A stretch of DNA of 47,015 nt from Chersky-822 sp035509195 (GTDB lineage Bacteria; Actinomycetota; Actinomycetes; Streptosporangiales; Streptosporangiaceae), in contig DATJLT010000360.1 in assembly GCA_035509195.1 (NCBI GenBank), forward strand, positions 1 to 47,015. Reading direction: 5' to 3'. Shown here piece after piece: positions 7,891-16,004 of the stretch. The notes beneath the pieces were generated by a model that worked only from the letters and a program-made list of their open reading frames with translations, ran no database searches and had not been told where the DNA came from. Each line of letters opens with the position of its first letter. Positions within the stretch are counted from its first letter, which is position 1. A program made the position numbers and the translations under genes.

Positions 7891-7927
7891 CGCGATCGTG
7901 ATTCGCCCCGTCTAAACCGCGATCGTG
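7891..7927. repeat. Direct 10-mer repeat upstream of the kinase operon
   Basis: CGCGATCGTG occurs at 7891-7900 and again at 7918-7927, a 27-nt period, just upstream of the kinase start at 7884. It could bind a regulator of the operon. The operon's own response regulator has no DNA-binding domain, so the protein would have to be another one. Chance in high-GC DNA is possible. Confidence 0.3.
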
Positions 7928-8042
7928 CCTGGATCCGCGCCGCTCCGCGTCAGCGTTCCCCGTCAGCCGCCGGCCGAACCGGCCACGGGCTGACCCCATC
8001 AAACCGGCCCTCCTGTCGTTTCCGTGGGTTCGTGCACGGGAG

Positions 8043-8064
8043 CCCTCAATCCGGGGTTTGGGGG
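8043..8064. repeat. Dispersed palindromic repeat, copy 1
   Basis: CCCTCAATCC followed by a degenerate GGGGTTTGGGGG arm, in the gap between the convergently read end of the transketolase pair and the start of the kinase operon. Related copies lie at 8074-8096, 21951-21974, 21983-22005 and 43986-44008. As RNA it could form a short hairpin. Confidence 0.65.
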
Positions 8065-8073
8065 TGTGTGCTG

Positions 8074-8096
8074 CCCTCAATCCGGGGTTTGTGGGT
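8074..8096. repeat. Dispersed palindromic repeat, copy 2, containing a stop codon
   Basis: Second copy, 31 nt after the first. Read on the - strand it encodes the last residues (PQTPD) and the TGA stop (8077-8079) of the transketolase C-terminal subunit, so the gene end lies inside the element. Together the two copies could serve as its terminator. Confidence 0.65.
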
Positions 8097-9117
8097 GGCA
8101 CAAGGTCTCGCGTACTACCGCGGCTATGCCGGCGGCGTCGAGGCGGTAGTGGGAGTACAGGGCGGCGGGCGGGCCGATGAGTACGTACTCGTCGGCGATG
8201 CCGTGGCGGCGGAGGGGGGTTCCTGAGCGGTGGTCGGCCAGCACCTCGGCGACGGCGGACCCTAGCCCGCCGATCACGCTGTGCTCTTCCACGGTCACGA
8301 TCGCGCCGGTCTCCGCGGCCGCCGCCAGGATCGCGGCTGTGTCGAGCGGCTTGATCGTGTGCATGTCGATGACCCTGACGTTCGAGCCTTCTGCGGCGAG
8401 CAGGGACGCCGCGTCGAGCGATGCCCGTACCGTGGATCCGGTCGCGATGATCGTCGCCTCCCCGCCCTCGCGCAGCCTGACCGAGCGGCCGAAGGCGAAG
8501 TCGCCTGGTACAGACGGGTAGACCTCGGGGTCGCGGCCGCGGCCAAGCCGCAGGTAGACGGCACCCTGGACGTCCAGGCAGGCACGCAGCATCGCGCGGA
8601 GCTGGTTGCCGTCTGCGGCGCAGGCCACGGTCAGGTCGGCGACCGCCCGCATGGCGGCAAGGTCTTCGAGAGCGTGGTGGCTGGTGCCGTAGTAGCCGAG
8701 CGACATGCCCGAGTGGTGCGCCAGTACGCGTACCGGCATGCCAGGGTAGGCACAGTCGGTCCTGATCTGCTCGAAACCGAGCAAGGCGGCAAACGAGGCG
8801 AACGTGCCGACGAAGGGCATCAAGCCGGTCGACGCCATCCCCGCGGCCGCCGTGATCATGTTCTTCTCGGCGATGCCCAGGTCAAAGAACCTGCCCGGAT
8901 GCCTGGCAGCGAAGTCGGCGAGCCGGTTAGCCGACGCCAGGTCGGCGGTCATGACCACGACGCGCGGGTCGCCGTCGGCCAGGTCAGCGAGTTCCTCGCC
9001 GGCGACGAACGCGGGAATGGACTTCGTCGCGATGCCGGCGACGGTCTCTGTGCGGCGTTCTTGCCTGACTCCGGTGAAGACGTCGCTCTGCTCGGAGTCG
9101 GCCACGTGGCCGGTCAT
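8077..9117 (-). CDS. Transketolase, C-terminal subunit
   Basis: 346 aa. Matches the pyrimidine-binding plus C-terminal half of split transketolases: GIAEKNMITAAAGMA and PFVGTFASFA (Pyr domain, about 85-115), then the C-terminal fold with IDMHTIKPLD, VTVEEHSVIGGLGSAVAE and EYVLIGPP. With the N-terminal subunit it transfers two-carbon ketol units between sugar phosphates using thiamine diphosphate. ATGA overlap with that subunit (9117/9114) gives one unit. Its divergent position next to the sugar-kinase/isomerase genes suggests it channels their products into the pentose phosphate pathway. A DXS-like or other TPP enzyme is less likely. Confidence 0.92.
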   Translation of the reverse strand: MTGHVADSEQSDVFTGVRQERRTETVAGIATKSIPAFVAGEELADLADGDPRVVVMTADLASANRLADFAARHPGRFFDLGIAEKNMITAAAGMASTGLMPFVGTFASFAALLGFEQIRTDCAYPGMPVRVLAHHSGMSLGYYGTSHHALEDLAAMRAVADLTVACAADGNQLRAMLRACLDVQGAVYLRLGRGRDPEVYPSVPGDFAFGRSVRLREGGEATIIATGSTVRASLDAASLLAAEGSNVRVIDMHTIKPLDTAAILAAAAETGAIVTVEEHSVIGGLGSAVAEVLADHRSGTPLRRHGIADEYVLIGPPAALYSHYRLDAAGIAAVVRETLCHPQTPD

Positions 9118-9941
9118 CGCAGACCACCCGCGATCAGCTCGGCTCGTACCGCTTCGTAATCGTCGGGGCCAAGGTTGCCGACGTGCCAGTTGAGGTCGAG
9201 TTCCATGCGCCGCACGCCCTTTCCCTTGATCGTGTCCGCGATGATCACCTGGGGTGCACCTCGCCCTGACGGCGGCAGCCGGTCGAACGCGGCCAGGATC
9301 GCTTCGAGGTCGTGCCCGTCGATGCGCTGCACGTCCCAGCCGAACGCGCCAAACCGCCGGTCAAGCGGCTCGACGGCCATGATCTCCTCGGTCTTGCCGT
9401 CAATGCAGAGCTGGTTGCGGTCGACGATGCACACCAGCGACCCGAGCTGGAAGTGCCCGGCCGACATGATCGCCTCCCAGACCTGGCCCTCGGCAAGCTC
9501 GCCGTCCCCCGTCATGACGTAGACGCGGAAGTCCCGCCCCTGCACCCGGCCGCCGAGCGCCATCCCGACTCCGATCGACAGCCCGTGCCCGAGCGAGCCG
9601 GAGCTGAAGTCGATTCCCGTGATCTTCCGCATGTCCGGGTGATCGCCGAACGGGCTGCCGAGCCTGGTGTAGCTGTCCAGTTCGGAAGGGTCGAAAAAGC
9701 CCAGGTCGGCGAGCACAGGGTAGAGCCCGATCGCCGCGTGTCCCTTGCTCAGCACGAACCTGTCCCTGTCCGGCCACGCTGGCCGCGAAGAGTCGATGCG
9801 CAACTGCCGGTAGTAGAGAGCGGCCAGGAGTTCAGCCGCCGAGAACGTGCTGCTGTAGTGACCAGCGCCCGCGACGCGGGCGAGCCTGATGGTTTCCAGT
9901 CTGATGAATTGTGCCCGTTCTGCGAGCTTGGCGAGGTCCAT
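9114..9941 (-). CDS. Transketolase, N-terminal (thiamine diphosphate) subunit
   Basis: 275 aa. Holds the TPP-binding half: AGAGHYSSTFSAAELLAALY, DRFVLSKGHAAIGLY, GSLGHGLSIGVGMA and the TPP/Mg motif VMTGDGELAEGQVWEA ending in DRNQLCIDG. Start placed at ATG 9941 (MDLAKLAERAQF), where homology begins. An in-frame GTG at 10034 with GGAGGAA inside its first codons would add 31 atypical residues and run through the promoter palindrome at 10000. Divergent from the ROK regulator, so probably under its control. Confidence 0.9.
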   Translation of the reverse strand: MDLAKLAERAQFIRLETIRLARVAGAGHYSSTFSAAELLAALYYRQLRIDSSRPAWPDRDRFVLSKGHAAIGLYPVLADLGFFDPSELDSYTRLGSPFGDHPDMRKITGIDFSSGSLGHGLSIGVGMALGGRVQGRDFRVYVMTGDGELAEGQVWEAIMSAGHFQLGSLVCIVDRNQLCIDGKTEEIMAVEPLDRRFGAFGWDVQRIDGHDLEAILAAFDRLPPSGRGAPQVIIADTIKGKGVRRMELDLNWHVGNLGPDDYEAVRAELIAGGLR

Positions 9942-9999
9942 GCGTGCCGCGTCCCCTTGCTGAAAAAAGTTTCCCCGTGACTGTTTTAGCACTAGCTGA

Positions 10000-10011
10000 C
10001 CGTCTAGACGG
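10000..10011. promoter_or_regulatory. Perfect 12-nt palindrome, candidate ROK operator
   Basis: CCGTCTAGACGG is self-complementary and sits in the 130-nt divergent gap between the transketolase (-) and ROK regulator (+) genes. A second imperfect inverted repeat, CACTT-8-AAGTG, lies at about 10032-10049. The place fits a repressor site that governs both directions; binding by this ROK protein is inference. Confidence 0.4.
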
Positions 10012-10071
10012 CGTGGTACATATATTTCCTCCACTTGAGGAAGTAAGTGTCAAGACCTAGGAGTCGGTCCG

Positions 10072-11268
10072 ATGAGTCCCGGTTCGAGCGAGTCACCGCA
10101 GCAACTCGTGCGCCGTGACAACGCCAGGCGGGTCTTCCACTTCATCAGGCAGGGGGAGGCGATCTCGCGAGTCGCCCTGGTCGGTGTCACCGGCCTGTCC
10201 GCGCAGGCCATCGGCGACATCATCAGGGGCCTGATCGAGCAGGGCCTGATCGAGGAGACAGGCGCCGAGCCCAGGCCCGGCCTCGGCCGCCACCCGATCG
10301 GCGTCCGGGTCAGGCCGCTCGGCGCTCTCGCGTTCGGCTGCAACATCGAGCGTGACCGCATCGACGGCGCCTGGATCGACCTGAGCGGTACCCCGGTGGT
10401 CAGCGAGACCGTGCGCTACCCGCTTGGCGAGGAGCCCGCCCAGACGATCCGCCGGGTCGAGGATCTCTATCACCGCCTGACCAGCCGGCTGGAGACGCCG
10501 GCGGAGACCCGCTTGCCGGCGATCGGCCTCGGCATGCCAGGCCCGATCGAGCCTCGCGCCCAGCGCCTGGTCAACCCGCCCAACCTGCCCCACTGGGAGG
10601 GCATGGAGCCGAGGGCGCTGTTCTCAGGCGACTGGGACCTCCCGGTCTTCCTGGAGAACGCGGCGACGGCGGCGGCGCTAGGGGAAGCCTGGCAGTCGCG
10701 CAACGAACTGCGGAACTTCCTGTACTGCCACTGGGGCGTCGGCATCGGCGGCGGCCTCGTGCTCGACCTCGAGACCTATCACGGCACAACGGGCAACGCG
10801 GTCGAGTTCGGCCACGTTCCTGTCGTGCCAGAGGGAGCGGCCTGCGCCTGCGGCGGACGCGGCTGCCTGGAGGCCGAGGCCTCGGTCGCGGCGATCTGCG
10901 CGGAGGCCGCGACCCTCGGCTTCGCCGCCGACTTTGACCAGATCATCGAGCTTGCCCCGGAGGAGCCCGGGCTGGGCGCGCTGCTCGACCGGGCGGGCGA
11001 CCTGCTGGCTCAGGCCCTTGTCGGCGCCATCAACTTGTTCGACGTCGACACCGTCGTCCTCGGCGGCCATCACCTGCAGCAGGCGTCGAGGTGGCTGACC
11101 GGACCTGTGGAGCGGGCCCTGCGGGACCAGCCGATGCGGCGCGGAGTCAGCGAGGTCAAGGTCGTCTGCTCGGCCCTCGGCGAGGCGGCGGGCGCGGTCG
11201 GCGCGGCGAGCACGGTCTTCGACCGGCTGCTGCCTTCACCGAGGACCGGATCGCGGGGCTGGCAATGA
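10072..11268 (+). CDS. ROK-family transcriptional repressor
   Basis: 398 aa. N-terminal winged helix (about 8-65: QQLVRRDNARRVFHFIRQGE, then SRVALVGVTGLSAQAIGDII) followed by the ROK sugar-binding/kinase-like fold. The ROK Zn motif is present as CACGGRGCLE (about 258-267), preceded by the usual GNAVEFGH. These proteins (NagC/XylR type) bind a sugar or sugar phosphate and derepress catabolic genes. It is the first + strand gene of the mannoside cluster and overlaps the SIS gene by ATGA, so it is likely autoregulated along with the operon and the divergent transketolase. The inducer is probably mannose-related, judged only from the GH38 gene downstream. Confidence 0.92.
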   Translation: MSPGSSESPQQLVRRDNARRVFHFIRQGEAISRVALVGVTGLSAQAIGDIIRGLIEQGLIEETGAEPRPGLGRHPIGVRVRPLGALAFGCNIERDRIDGAWIDLSGTPVVSETVRYPLGEEPAQTIRRVEDLYHRLTSRLETPAETRLPAIGLGMPGPIEPRAQRLVNPPNLPHWEGMEPRALFSGDWDLPVFLENAATAAALGEAWQSRNELRNFLYCHWGVGIGGGLVLDLETYHGTTGNAVEFGHVPVVPEGAACACGGRGCLEAEASVAAICAEAATLGFAADFDQIIELAPEEPGLGALLDRAGDLLAQALVGAINLFDVDTVVLGGHHLQQASRWLTGPVERALRDQPMRRGVSEVKVVCSALGEAAGAVGAASTVFDRLLPSPRTGSRGWQ

Positions 11269-11969
11269 ACGAGATCCTTGGCCGGTTGCTAGCTGACCGT
11301 CCGGCCCTGGCACCGGCCGGCGAGGATCTTCAAGCTGCCTTCCTTCTGCTGACGGACGTGCTTAGCTCCGGGCGCAAGGTGCTCACGTGCGGGAACGGCG
11401 GGAGCGCGGCCGACAGCGAGCACATCGCCGGCGAACTGGCCAAGCCGTGCGCGCTGCCAAGGCCGTTGCCGGCCGGCGTCACGCAGGCTCTCAAGGCCAA
11501 CGGCGACGACGGTTACCTGAGCGCCGGCCTGAGAGGCGGCCTGCCGGTGCTTTCGCTGGCCGGCCAGCCCGCCCTGCTGACCGCGATCGCCAACGATCAG
11601 GCAGGCGACCTGATGTTCGCGCAGCAGGTGATCGCGTACGGACAGCCTGGCGACCTGCTCTGGGCGTTGAGTACGTCAGGAAACTCGGCCAGCGTGGTCC
11701 ACGCGCTGCGCACCGCCCGTGCGCTCGGCCTGCGGACGCTCGGCTTCACCGGGCCTGGCGCGGGCCGGATGGCCGGCCTGTGCGATGTGCTGGTCGTCGC
11801 GCCAGGAGCGTCCACGCCGGCGATCCAGGAGTCGCACCTGCCTATCTACCATGCGCTTTGCCTCGCGGTCGAAGCGGAGCTTTTCCCTTGTTTACCACCT
11901 GGGCCTCGATCGCTCTCGGCGGCACTAAATGCGTGGTCGCCACCGCCGCCCTCGACGGCTCGGAGCTGA
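11265..11969 (+). CDS. SIS-domain sugar-phosphate isomerase (GmhA-like)
   Basis: 234 aa. The phosphosugar-binding pattern is clear: CGNGGSAADSEHIAGEL (about 43-59), STSGNSASVVHAL (about 134-146) and IQESHLPIYHALCLAVE near the end, as in phosphoheptose isomerase GmhA, with an extra loop (about 66-112). The fold would naturally end near LAVEAELF; the last 27 residues are low-complexity and overlap the next gene by 82 nt. In this operon it may isomerise mannose-6-P or another hexose phosphate to the ketose. A true sedoheptulose-7-P isomerase role, fed by the transketolase, is also possible. Confidence 0.85.
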   Translation: MNEILGRLLADRPALAPAGEDLQAAFLLLTDVLSSGRKVLTCGNGGSAADSEHIAGELAKPCALPRPLPAGVTQALKANGDDGYLSAGLRGGLPVLSLAGQPALLTAIANDQAGDLMFAQQVIAYGQPGDLLWALSTSGNSASVVHALRTARALGLRTLGFTGPGAGRMAGLCDVLVVAPGASTPAIQESHLPIYHALCLAVEAELFPCLPPGPRSLSAALNAWSPPPPSTARS

Positions 11970-12895
11970 CCTGGCTGGAAACCTCCACGCTGCCCACGCT
12001 CCAGGCACCGGCCGAGATGCTGACCGAGCTGACCGGAGAACTGGCGGCGCAGGTCAAGGAGGCGGGCTCACCCGCGCTTGACGGCATAGGGATCGTGTGC
12101 GGCAGCCCGCTCGACGAACCTGGCGGCCTGGTCCTGGCGCCGCCCAACCTGCCTGCCTGGCAGGCCGTCGACGTGGTCACGCCGTTCGCTGACCGGTTCG
12201 GCGTCCGGCCTCGGCTGATGAACGACGCCAATGCTGGTGCGCTGGCGGAATGGGCGTGGGGCTCGGGACGGGGTGCGGGGACGTGCGTGTTCCTGACGCT
12301 CGGCACCGGCCTGGGGGCAGGCCTGATCATAAACGGCCGCCTGCACCGTGGCGCGCGGGGTCTCGCAGGCGAGATCGGGCACTGGCGGCTGGCCGGGGAC
12401 GGCCCGCTCGGGTACGGCAAGGCAGGCTCGTTCGAGGGCTTCTGCGCGGGATCGGGAATCGGACGCTGGGCGCAGACGATCGCCGTGTCCGCTCTTGAGA
12501 AAGGCAGGCCAAGCGCGATGGCGGCCGGCTTGGACGCCATCGGCGAGATCACCGCCGAGGCGGCCGGGCGGGCGGCCGATGGCGGTGACGGCCCGGCGCT
12601 CGAGCTGTGGACGCAGGTCGGCCGCAAGCTCGGCGCCGGGCTCGCGCTCCTCATTGACGTGCTCAATCCTGACGCCATCGTGCTCGGCGGCATCTATCCG
12701 CGCCAGCGTCACCGGCTTGAGGCGCCGATGCGCGAGGTGCTCGCGCGGGAAGCGCTGCCTGAGGCGCTCGCGGCCTGCCGGATCGAGCCCGCCGCCCTCG
12801 GCGAGCGCATCGGGGAGTGGTCGGGCCTCGCCGTCGCGATGGCTGGCGAACGGCCAGAACAGCTACCAGAACTTCGACCAGTGACCGCTAAGTGA
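11888..12895 (+). CDS. ROK-family sugar kinase
   Basis: 335 aa. ATP-binding phosphate loop ALGGTKCVVATAALDG at the N terminus, catalytic region PRLMNDANAGALAEW (Asp in NDAN), LGTGLGAGLIINGRLHRG, then GLAGEIGHW and VLGGIYPR. It phosphorylates a hexose, most likely mannose or a related sugar released by the alpha-mannosidase. The family-typical N terminus begins right after TTG 11888, which has GAAGCGGAG about 8 nt upstream; no ATG or GTG fits better. The resulting 82-nt overlap with the SIS gene is unusual. No CxCGxxGC Zn motif is seen at the place where the repressor has it. Confidence 0.85.
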   Translation: MFTTWASIALGGTKCVVATAALDGSELTWLETSTLPTLQAPAEMLTELTGELAAQVKEAGSPALDGIGIVCGSPLDEPGGLVLAPPNLPAWQAVDVVTPFADRFGVRPRLMNDANAGALAEWAWGSGRGAGTCVFLTLGTGLGAGLIINGRLHRGARGLAGEIGHWRLAGDGPLGYGKAGSFEGFCAGSGIGRWAQTIAVSALEKGRPSAMAAGLDAIGEITAEAAGRAADGGDGPALELWTQVGRKLGAGLALLIDVLNPDAIVLGGIYPRQRHRLEAPMREVLAREALPEALAACRIEPAALGERIGEWSGLAVAMAGERPEQLPELRPVTAK

Positions 12896-12907
12896 ATGGA
12901 GAAGGGG

Positions 12908-14290
12908 ATGAGGCAGCGGAGTCTATGGGCACTCGGCCTGGCCGGCGTTGTCGGAGCCGGCTTGCTTGCCGCGTGCGGAGGCAGTTCAAGCAGCGGCTCG
13001 TCGGGCAGCGGCACCAAGACCATTACGGTCGAATACTGGACTAACTTCGACACACCAGGAACGAACGCGACGTTGAAGCTGATCAACGCCGCGGCCAAGC
13101 AGCTTGAAGCCGCTCACCCCGGAGTCAAGGTAGTCACCGACCCGATTACCTCTGACTCGGAATCCGCTTACTACACCAAGCTTGACCTCGCAGAGTCCAG
13201 CGCAAGCACCTCCCCTGACGTAGTCATGGAGGACTCGTTCCTGATCGGCGCCGACGCGAGCGCCGGCTACATCCAGCCCATTCCCGAACTGTCCAGCTGG
13301 AGCGGCTGGTCGGCGTTCCCGCAGGCCATGCAGCAGATCAGCACCTACAACGGCAAGATCTACGGCGCGATGAACAGCACGGACGTCCAGGTCATCTACT
13401 ACGACAAGACCGTGTTCCAGAAGGCGGGCATCCCCGTTCCCTGGCAGCCGCATAGCTGGGCAGACATCCTCGCCGCCGCGAAGAAGATCAAGCAGAAGGA
13501 CAGCGGCGTCATCCCCGCCTGGCTCTACACAGGTACCCCGCTCGGTGAGGCGTCCTCGTTCCGCGGCTTCGAGGTGTTCCTGAACGGCACCAATGACCGC
13601 ATCTACGACGACTCGGCGAAGAAGTGGGAAGCCGGCGGCCCCGGCTTCAACGCGACCTGGAATTTCCTTGCCGCGATGAAGCCATACGAGGAGCCAGAGG
13701 CCGACTGGTCGAACCCGAATGCGTCGGAAACGGCCAACCTTACCGACATGCCGCAGCACAAGCTCGGCATGATCATCGACGGCTCATGGGTATCGACCAG
13801 CTTCGTGCCAGGCGGTCCCAAGCCGTGGCCAGGCTTCTTCACCGACTACGGCGAGGCCAAGCTCCCGACAGAAAACGGCTCGGGCGCGGGCTACGTGGAC
13901 GAGTCGGGCGGCTTCGCCTGGTCGATCCCGGCGAGGGCACCTAACCGTTCGCTCGCGCTCGACATGGTCGAAACCCTGTCAAGCGCCGCCAACATCGCTC
14001 AGTTCGACGCCACCGACGGCAACCTGCCGCCGCGCACGGACGCGACCTCGCAGCCGGCCTGGTCGAAGATCAACAAGGAAGACCCGGTGCTGACCTTCGC
14101 CTCCAGCCTGCTGCAATACACCACGTACCGCCCCAACCTGCCGGACTACACCCAGATCTCGACCGAGATCGCGGCCCTGACCGGTGACGTCTCTTCTGGC
14201 TCGATGACGGCGGCGCAAGCCGCGGCCGCCTACAAGGCGAAGGTGACGCAGATCGTGGGGGCATCCAACGCCGAGGAGGCGGGCAGCTAG
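12908..14290 (+). CDS. Sugar ABC transporter substrate-binding lipoprotein
   Basis: About 460 aa. Lipoprotein signal peptide with lipobox LLAAC, then a Ser/Gly linker and a family-1 extracellular solute-binding fold (EYWTNFDTPGTN, GKIYGAMNSTDVQVIYYDK, LGMIIDGSW). It would capture an oligosaccharide outside the cell. ATG 12908 is preferred because GGAG at 12898-12901 is its SD; the in-frame ATG at 12896 would include the SD as codons and add four residues. The stop of the kinase gene lies at 12893-12895, so this is one operon. Confidence 0.9.
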   Translation: MRQRSLWALGLAGVVGAGLLAACGGSSSSGSSGSGTKTITVEYWTNFDTPGTNATLKLINAAAKQLEAAHPGVKVVTDPITSDSESAYYTKLDLAESSASTSPDVVMEDSFLIGADASAGYIQPIPELSSWSGWSAFPQAMQQISTYNGKIYGAMNSTDVQVIYYDKTVFQKAGIPVPWQPHSWADILAAAKKIKQKDSGVIPAWLYTGTPLGEASSFRGFEVFLNGTNDRIYDDSAKKWEAGGPGFNATWNFLAAMKPYEEPEADWSNPNASETANLTDMPQHKLGMIIDGSWVSTSFVPGGPKPWPGFFTDYGEAKLPTENGSGAGYVDESGGFAWSIPARAPNRSLALDMVETLSSAANIAQFDATDGNLPPRTDATSQPAWSKINKEDPVLTFASSLLQYTTYRPNLPDYTQISTEIAALTGDVSSGSMTAAQAAAAYKAKVTQIVGASNAEEAGS

Positions 14291-14292
14291 CA

Positions 14293-15195
14293 GTGATGAC
14301 CGGCCTATTCGCGGGCCGGCGGGTGACCGCGATCACGATGACGGCGCCCCTCGTCGTCATCGTGATCGCATTCCTCGGCTGGCCGATCGTGTGGACCCTG
14401 GCGCTGTCGCTGACCAACAAGGCGATCACCGGGCCGACGGCGCTGCACTCCTCATTCATTGGCCTGGCCAACTACAAGGAGTTGTTCGCCTCGGGCAGCG
14501 GCCTGGTCCACTCGATCGTGCTCAGCCTGTACTACCTGGTCGCCTCGGCGTATATCGGGCAGGCGCTGTTCGGGTTCTTGCTCGCCTACCTGATGCGGCG
14601 CTGTCCTTACCCGGTACGCGCCGTCGTCGGGTCGATCGTCGTGGTGTCCTGGCTGATCCCCGAGATCATCGCGGCCTGGATGTGGTTCACGCTGCTCAGC
14701 GACGGCGGCACGCTGCAACAGGCCTTGCATGGCGCAGGTGTCGGATACTCGACCTGGCTGATCTCGCATCCGATGATCTCGGTCAGCCTCGCCAACTCCT
14801 GGCGGGGCGTCGCCTTTTCCTTCCTGCTGTTCTCTGCCGCGCTTTCCGACATCCCGACCGACCTGATCGAGGCGGCACAGGTTGACGGCGCGAACGCCTG
14901 GCGCCGCCTGTCAAAGATCATCGTGCCTATGCTGTCTGCCACGATCCTCGTTGACCTGGTCCTGATCACGCTCGGCACGCTCAACGACTTCACGCTCATT
15001 TTCGCGATGACCGGGGGCGGGCCAGGCACCAGTTCCACTGTGTTGTCGGTGTTCATGTACCAGCAGGCCTTCGTGAGCTTCCAATTGGCCTACGGCACGG
15101 CTATCGCCGTTGTCCTGCTCGCCGTCGGGGCGGTCTTCGCGGTCGTGTACATCAGGATTCTGCGCCGGCAAGGTGCACTGCAGGTGGCGCGATGA
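14293..15195 (+). CDS. Sugar ABC transporter permease (MalF/UgpA type)
   Basis: 300 aa, six predicted TM helices. The cytoplasmic EAA loop is EAAQVDGANAWRRLSKIIVP at about 196-215. GTG 14293 and ATG 14296 are adjacent candidate starts; GAGGAGG lies about 12 nt upstream. Works with the second permease and the binding lipoprotein. No ATPase gene is in this cluster, so energy must come from a shared MsiK/MalK-type ATPase elsewhere, as is usual for actinomycete carbohydrate importers. Confidence 0.92.
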   Translation: MMTGLFAGRRVTAITMTAPLVVIVIAFLGWPIVWTLALSLTNKAITGPTALHSSFIGLANYKELFASGSGLVHSIVLSLYYLVASAYIGQALFGFLLAYLMRRCPYPVRAVVGSIVVVSWLIPEIIAAWMWFTLLSDGGTLQQALHGAGVGYSTWLISHPMISVSLANSWRGVAFSFLLFSAALSDIPTDLIEAAQVDGANAWRRLSKIIVPMLSATILVDLVLITLGTLNDFTLIFAMTGGGPGTSSTVLSVFMYQQAFVSFQLAYGTAIAVVLLAVGAVFAVVYIRILRRQGALQVAR

Positions 15196-16001
15196 CCGCA
15201 CTTCGGCGTCGCCTTCCCGCCGTCATCGTCAGCTTGATCGGGGTGCTGTTCCTCGTGCCCTTCGCCTGGCTGGTCGTTGTCGCGTTCCAGCAGCACGGAA
15301 CGCTCGAGCTGTCCGGCGGCGGCTCGTTCACGCTCGATCACTTCGGGCAGGTACTGCATGGCGGCTTCCTTTCCGCGCTTGGCAACTCGCTTTACCTGGC
15401 CGGCGGCACCATGGTGGCGACCACCGTCATCGGGGTGCTTGCCGCCTACCCGCTGTCGCGGTTCCAGTCGCGGACCCAGCGCTACTTCGTCTACGTGCTG
15501 GTGTTCCTTACCGGCCTGCCGGTCGTCGCGATCATCATCCCGACCTACGACTTCTTTGTCGCGGCCGACTTCATCAACTCCAAGTTCTGGACCGTGTGGT
15601 TCATGACCGCGACCGCGCTGCCCTTCGGCACGTGGATCGCTTGCAGCTTCATCGACGCGGTCCCACGTGAGCTTGAGGAAGCGTCCTGGATCGACGGCAT
15701 GTCCCGCTGGGGCTCGCTGCTGCGGATCGTGGTACCGCTGATCGTGCCCGGCATGTGCGTCGTCGCCGTCTACACGTTCGTCAACGCCTGGGGCGAGTTC
15801 TTCATCCCGTTCATCTTGCTGCAAAGCCAGAACGCGCCAGCCTCGGTCACCATGTTCAGCTACTTCGGCCAGTACAACACCAACTACAGCGAGATCGCCG
15901 CGTTCGCGCTGCTCTACTCACTGCCGCCGGTCGCGCTTTACCTCATCGTCACCCGGTGGGTGGGCCAGGGATTCGCGCTGACCGGGGCGATCAAGGGGTG
16001 A
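15192..16001 (+). CDS. Sugar ABC transporter permease (MalG/UgpE type)
   Basis: 269 aa, six TM helices; EAA loop ELEEASWIDGMSRWGSLLRI at about 159-178. ATGA overlap with the first permease. Shorter than MalG of enteric bacteria because it lacks the large periplasmic insertion, which is normal for this oligosaccharide family. Confidence 0.92.
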   Translation: MTALRRRLPAVIVSLIGVLFLVPFAWLVVVAFQQHGTLELSGGGSFTLDHFGQVLHGGFLSALGNSLYLAGGTMVATTVIGVLAAYPLSRFQSRTQRYFVYVLVFLTGLPVVAIIIPTYDFFVAADFINSKFWTVWFMTATALPFGTWIACSFIDAVPRELEEASWIDGMSRWGSLLRIVVPLIVPGMCVVAVYTFVNAWGEFFIPFILLQSQNAPASVTMFSYFGQYNTNYSEIAAFALLYSLPPVALYLIVTRWVGQGFALTGAIKG

Positions 16002-16004
16002 TTC

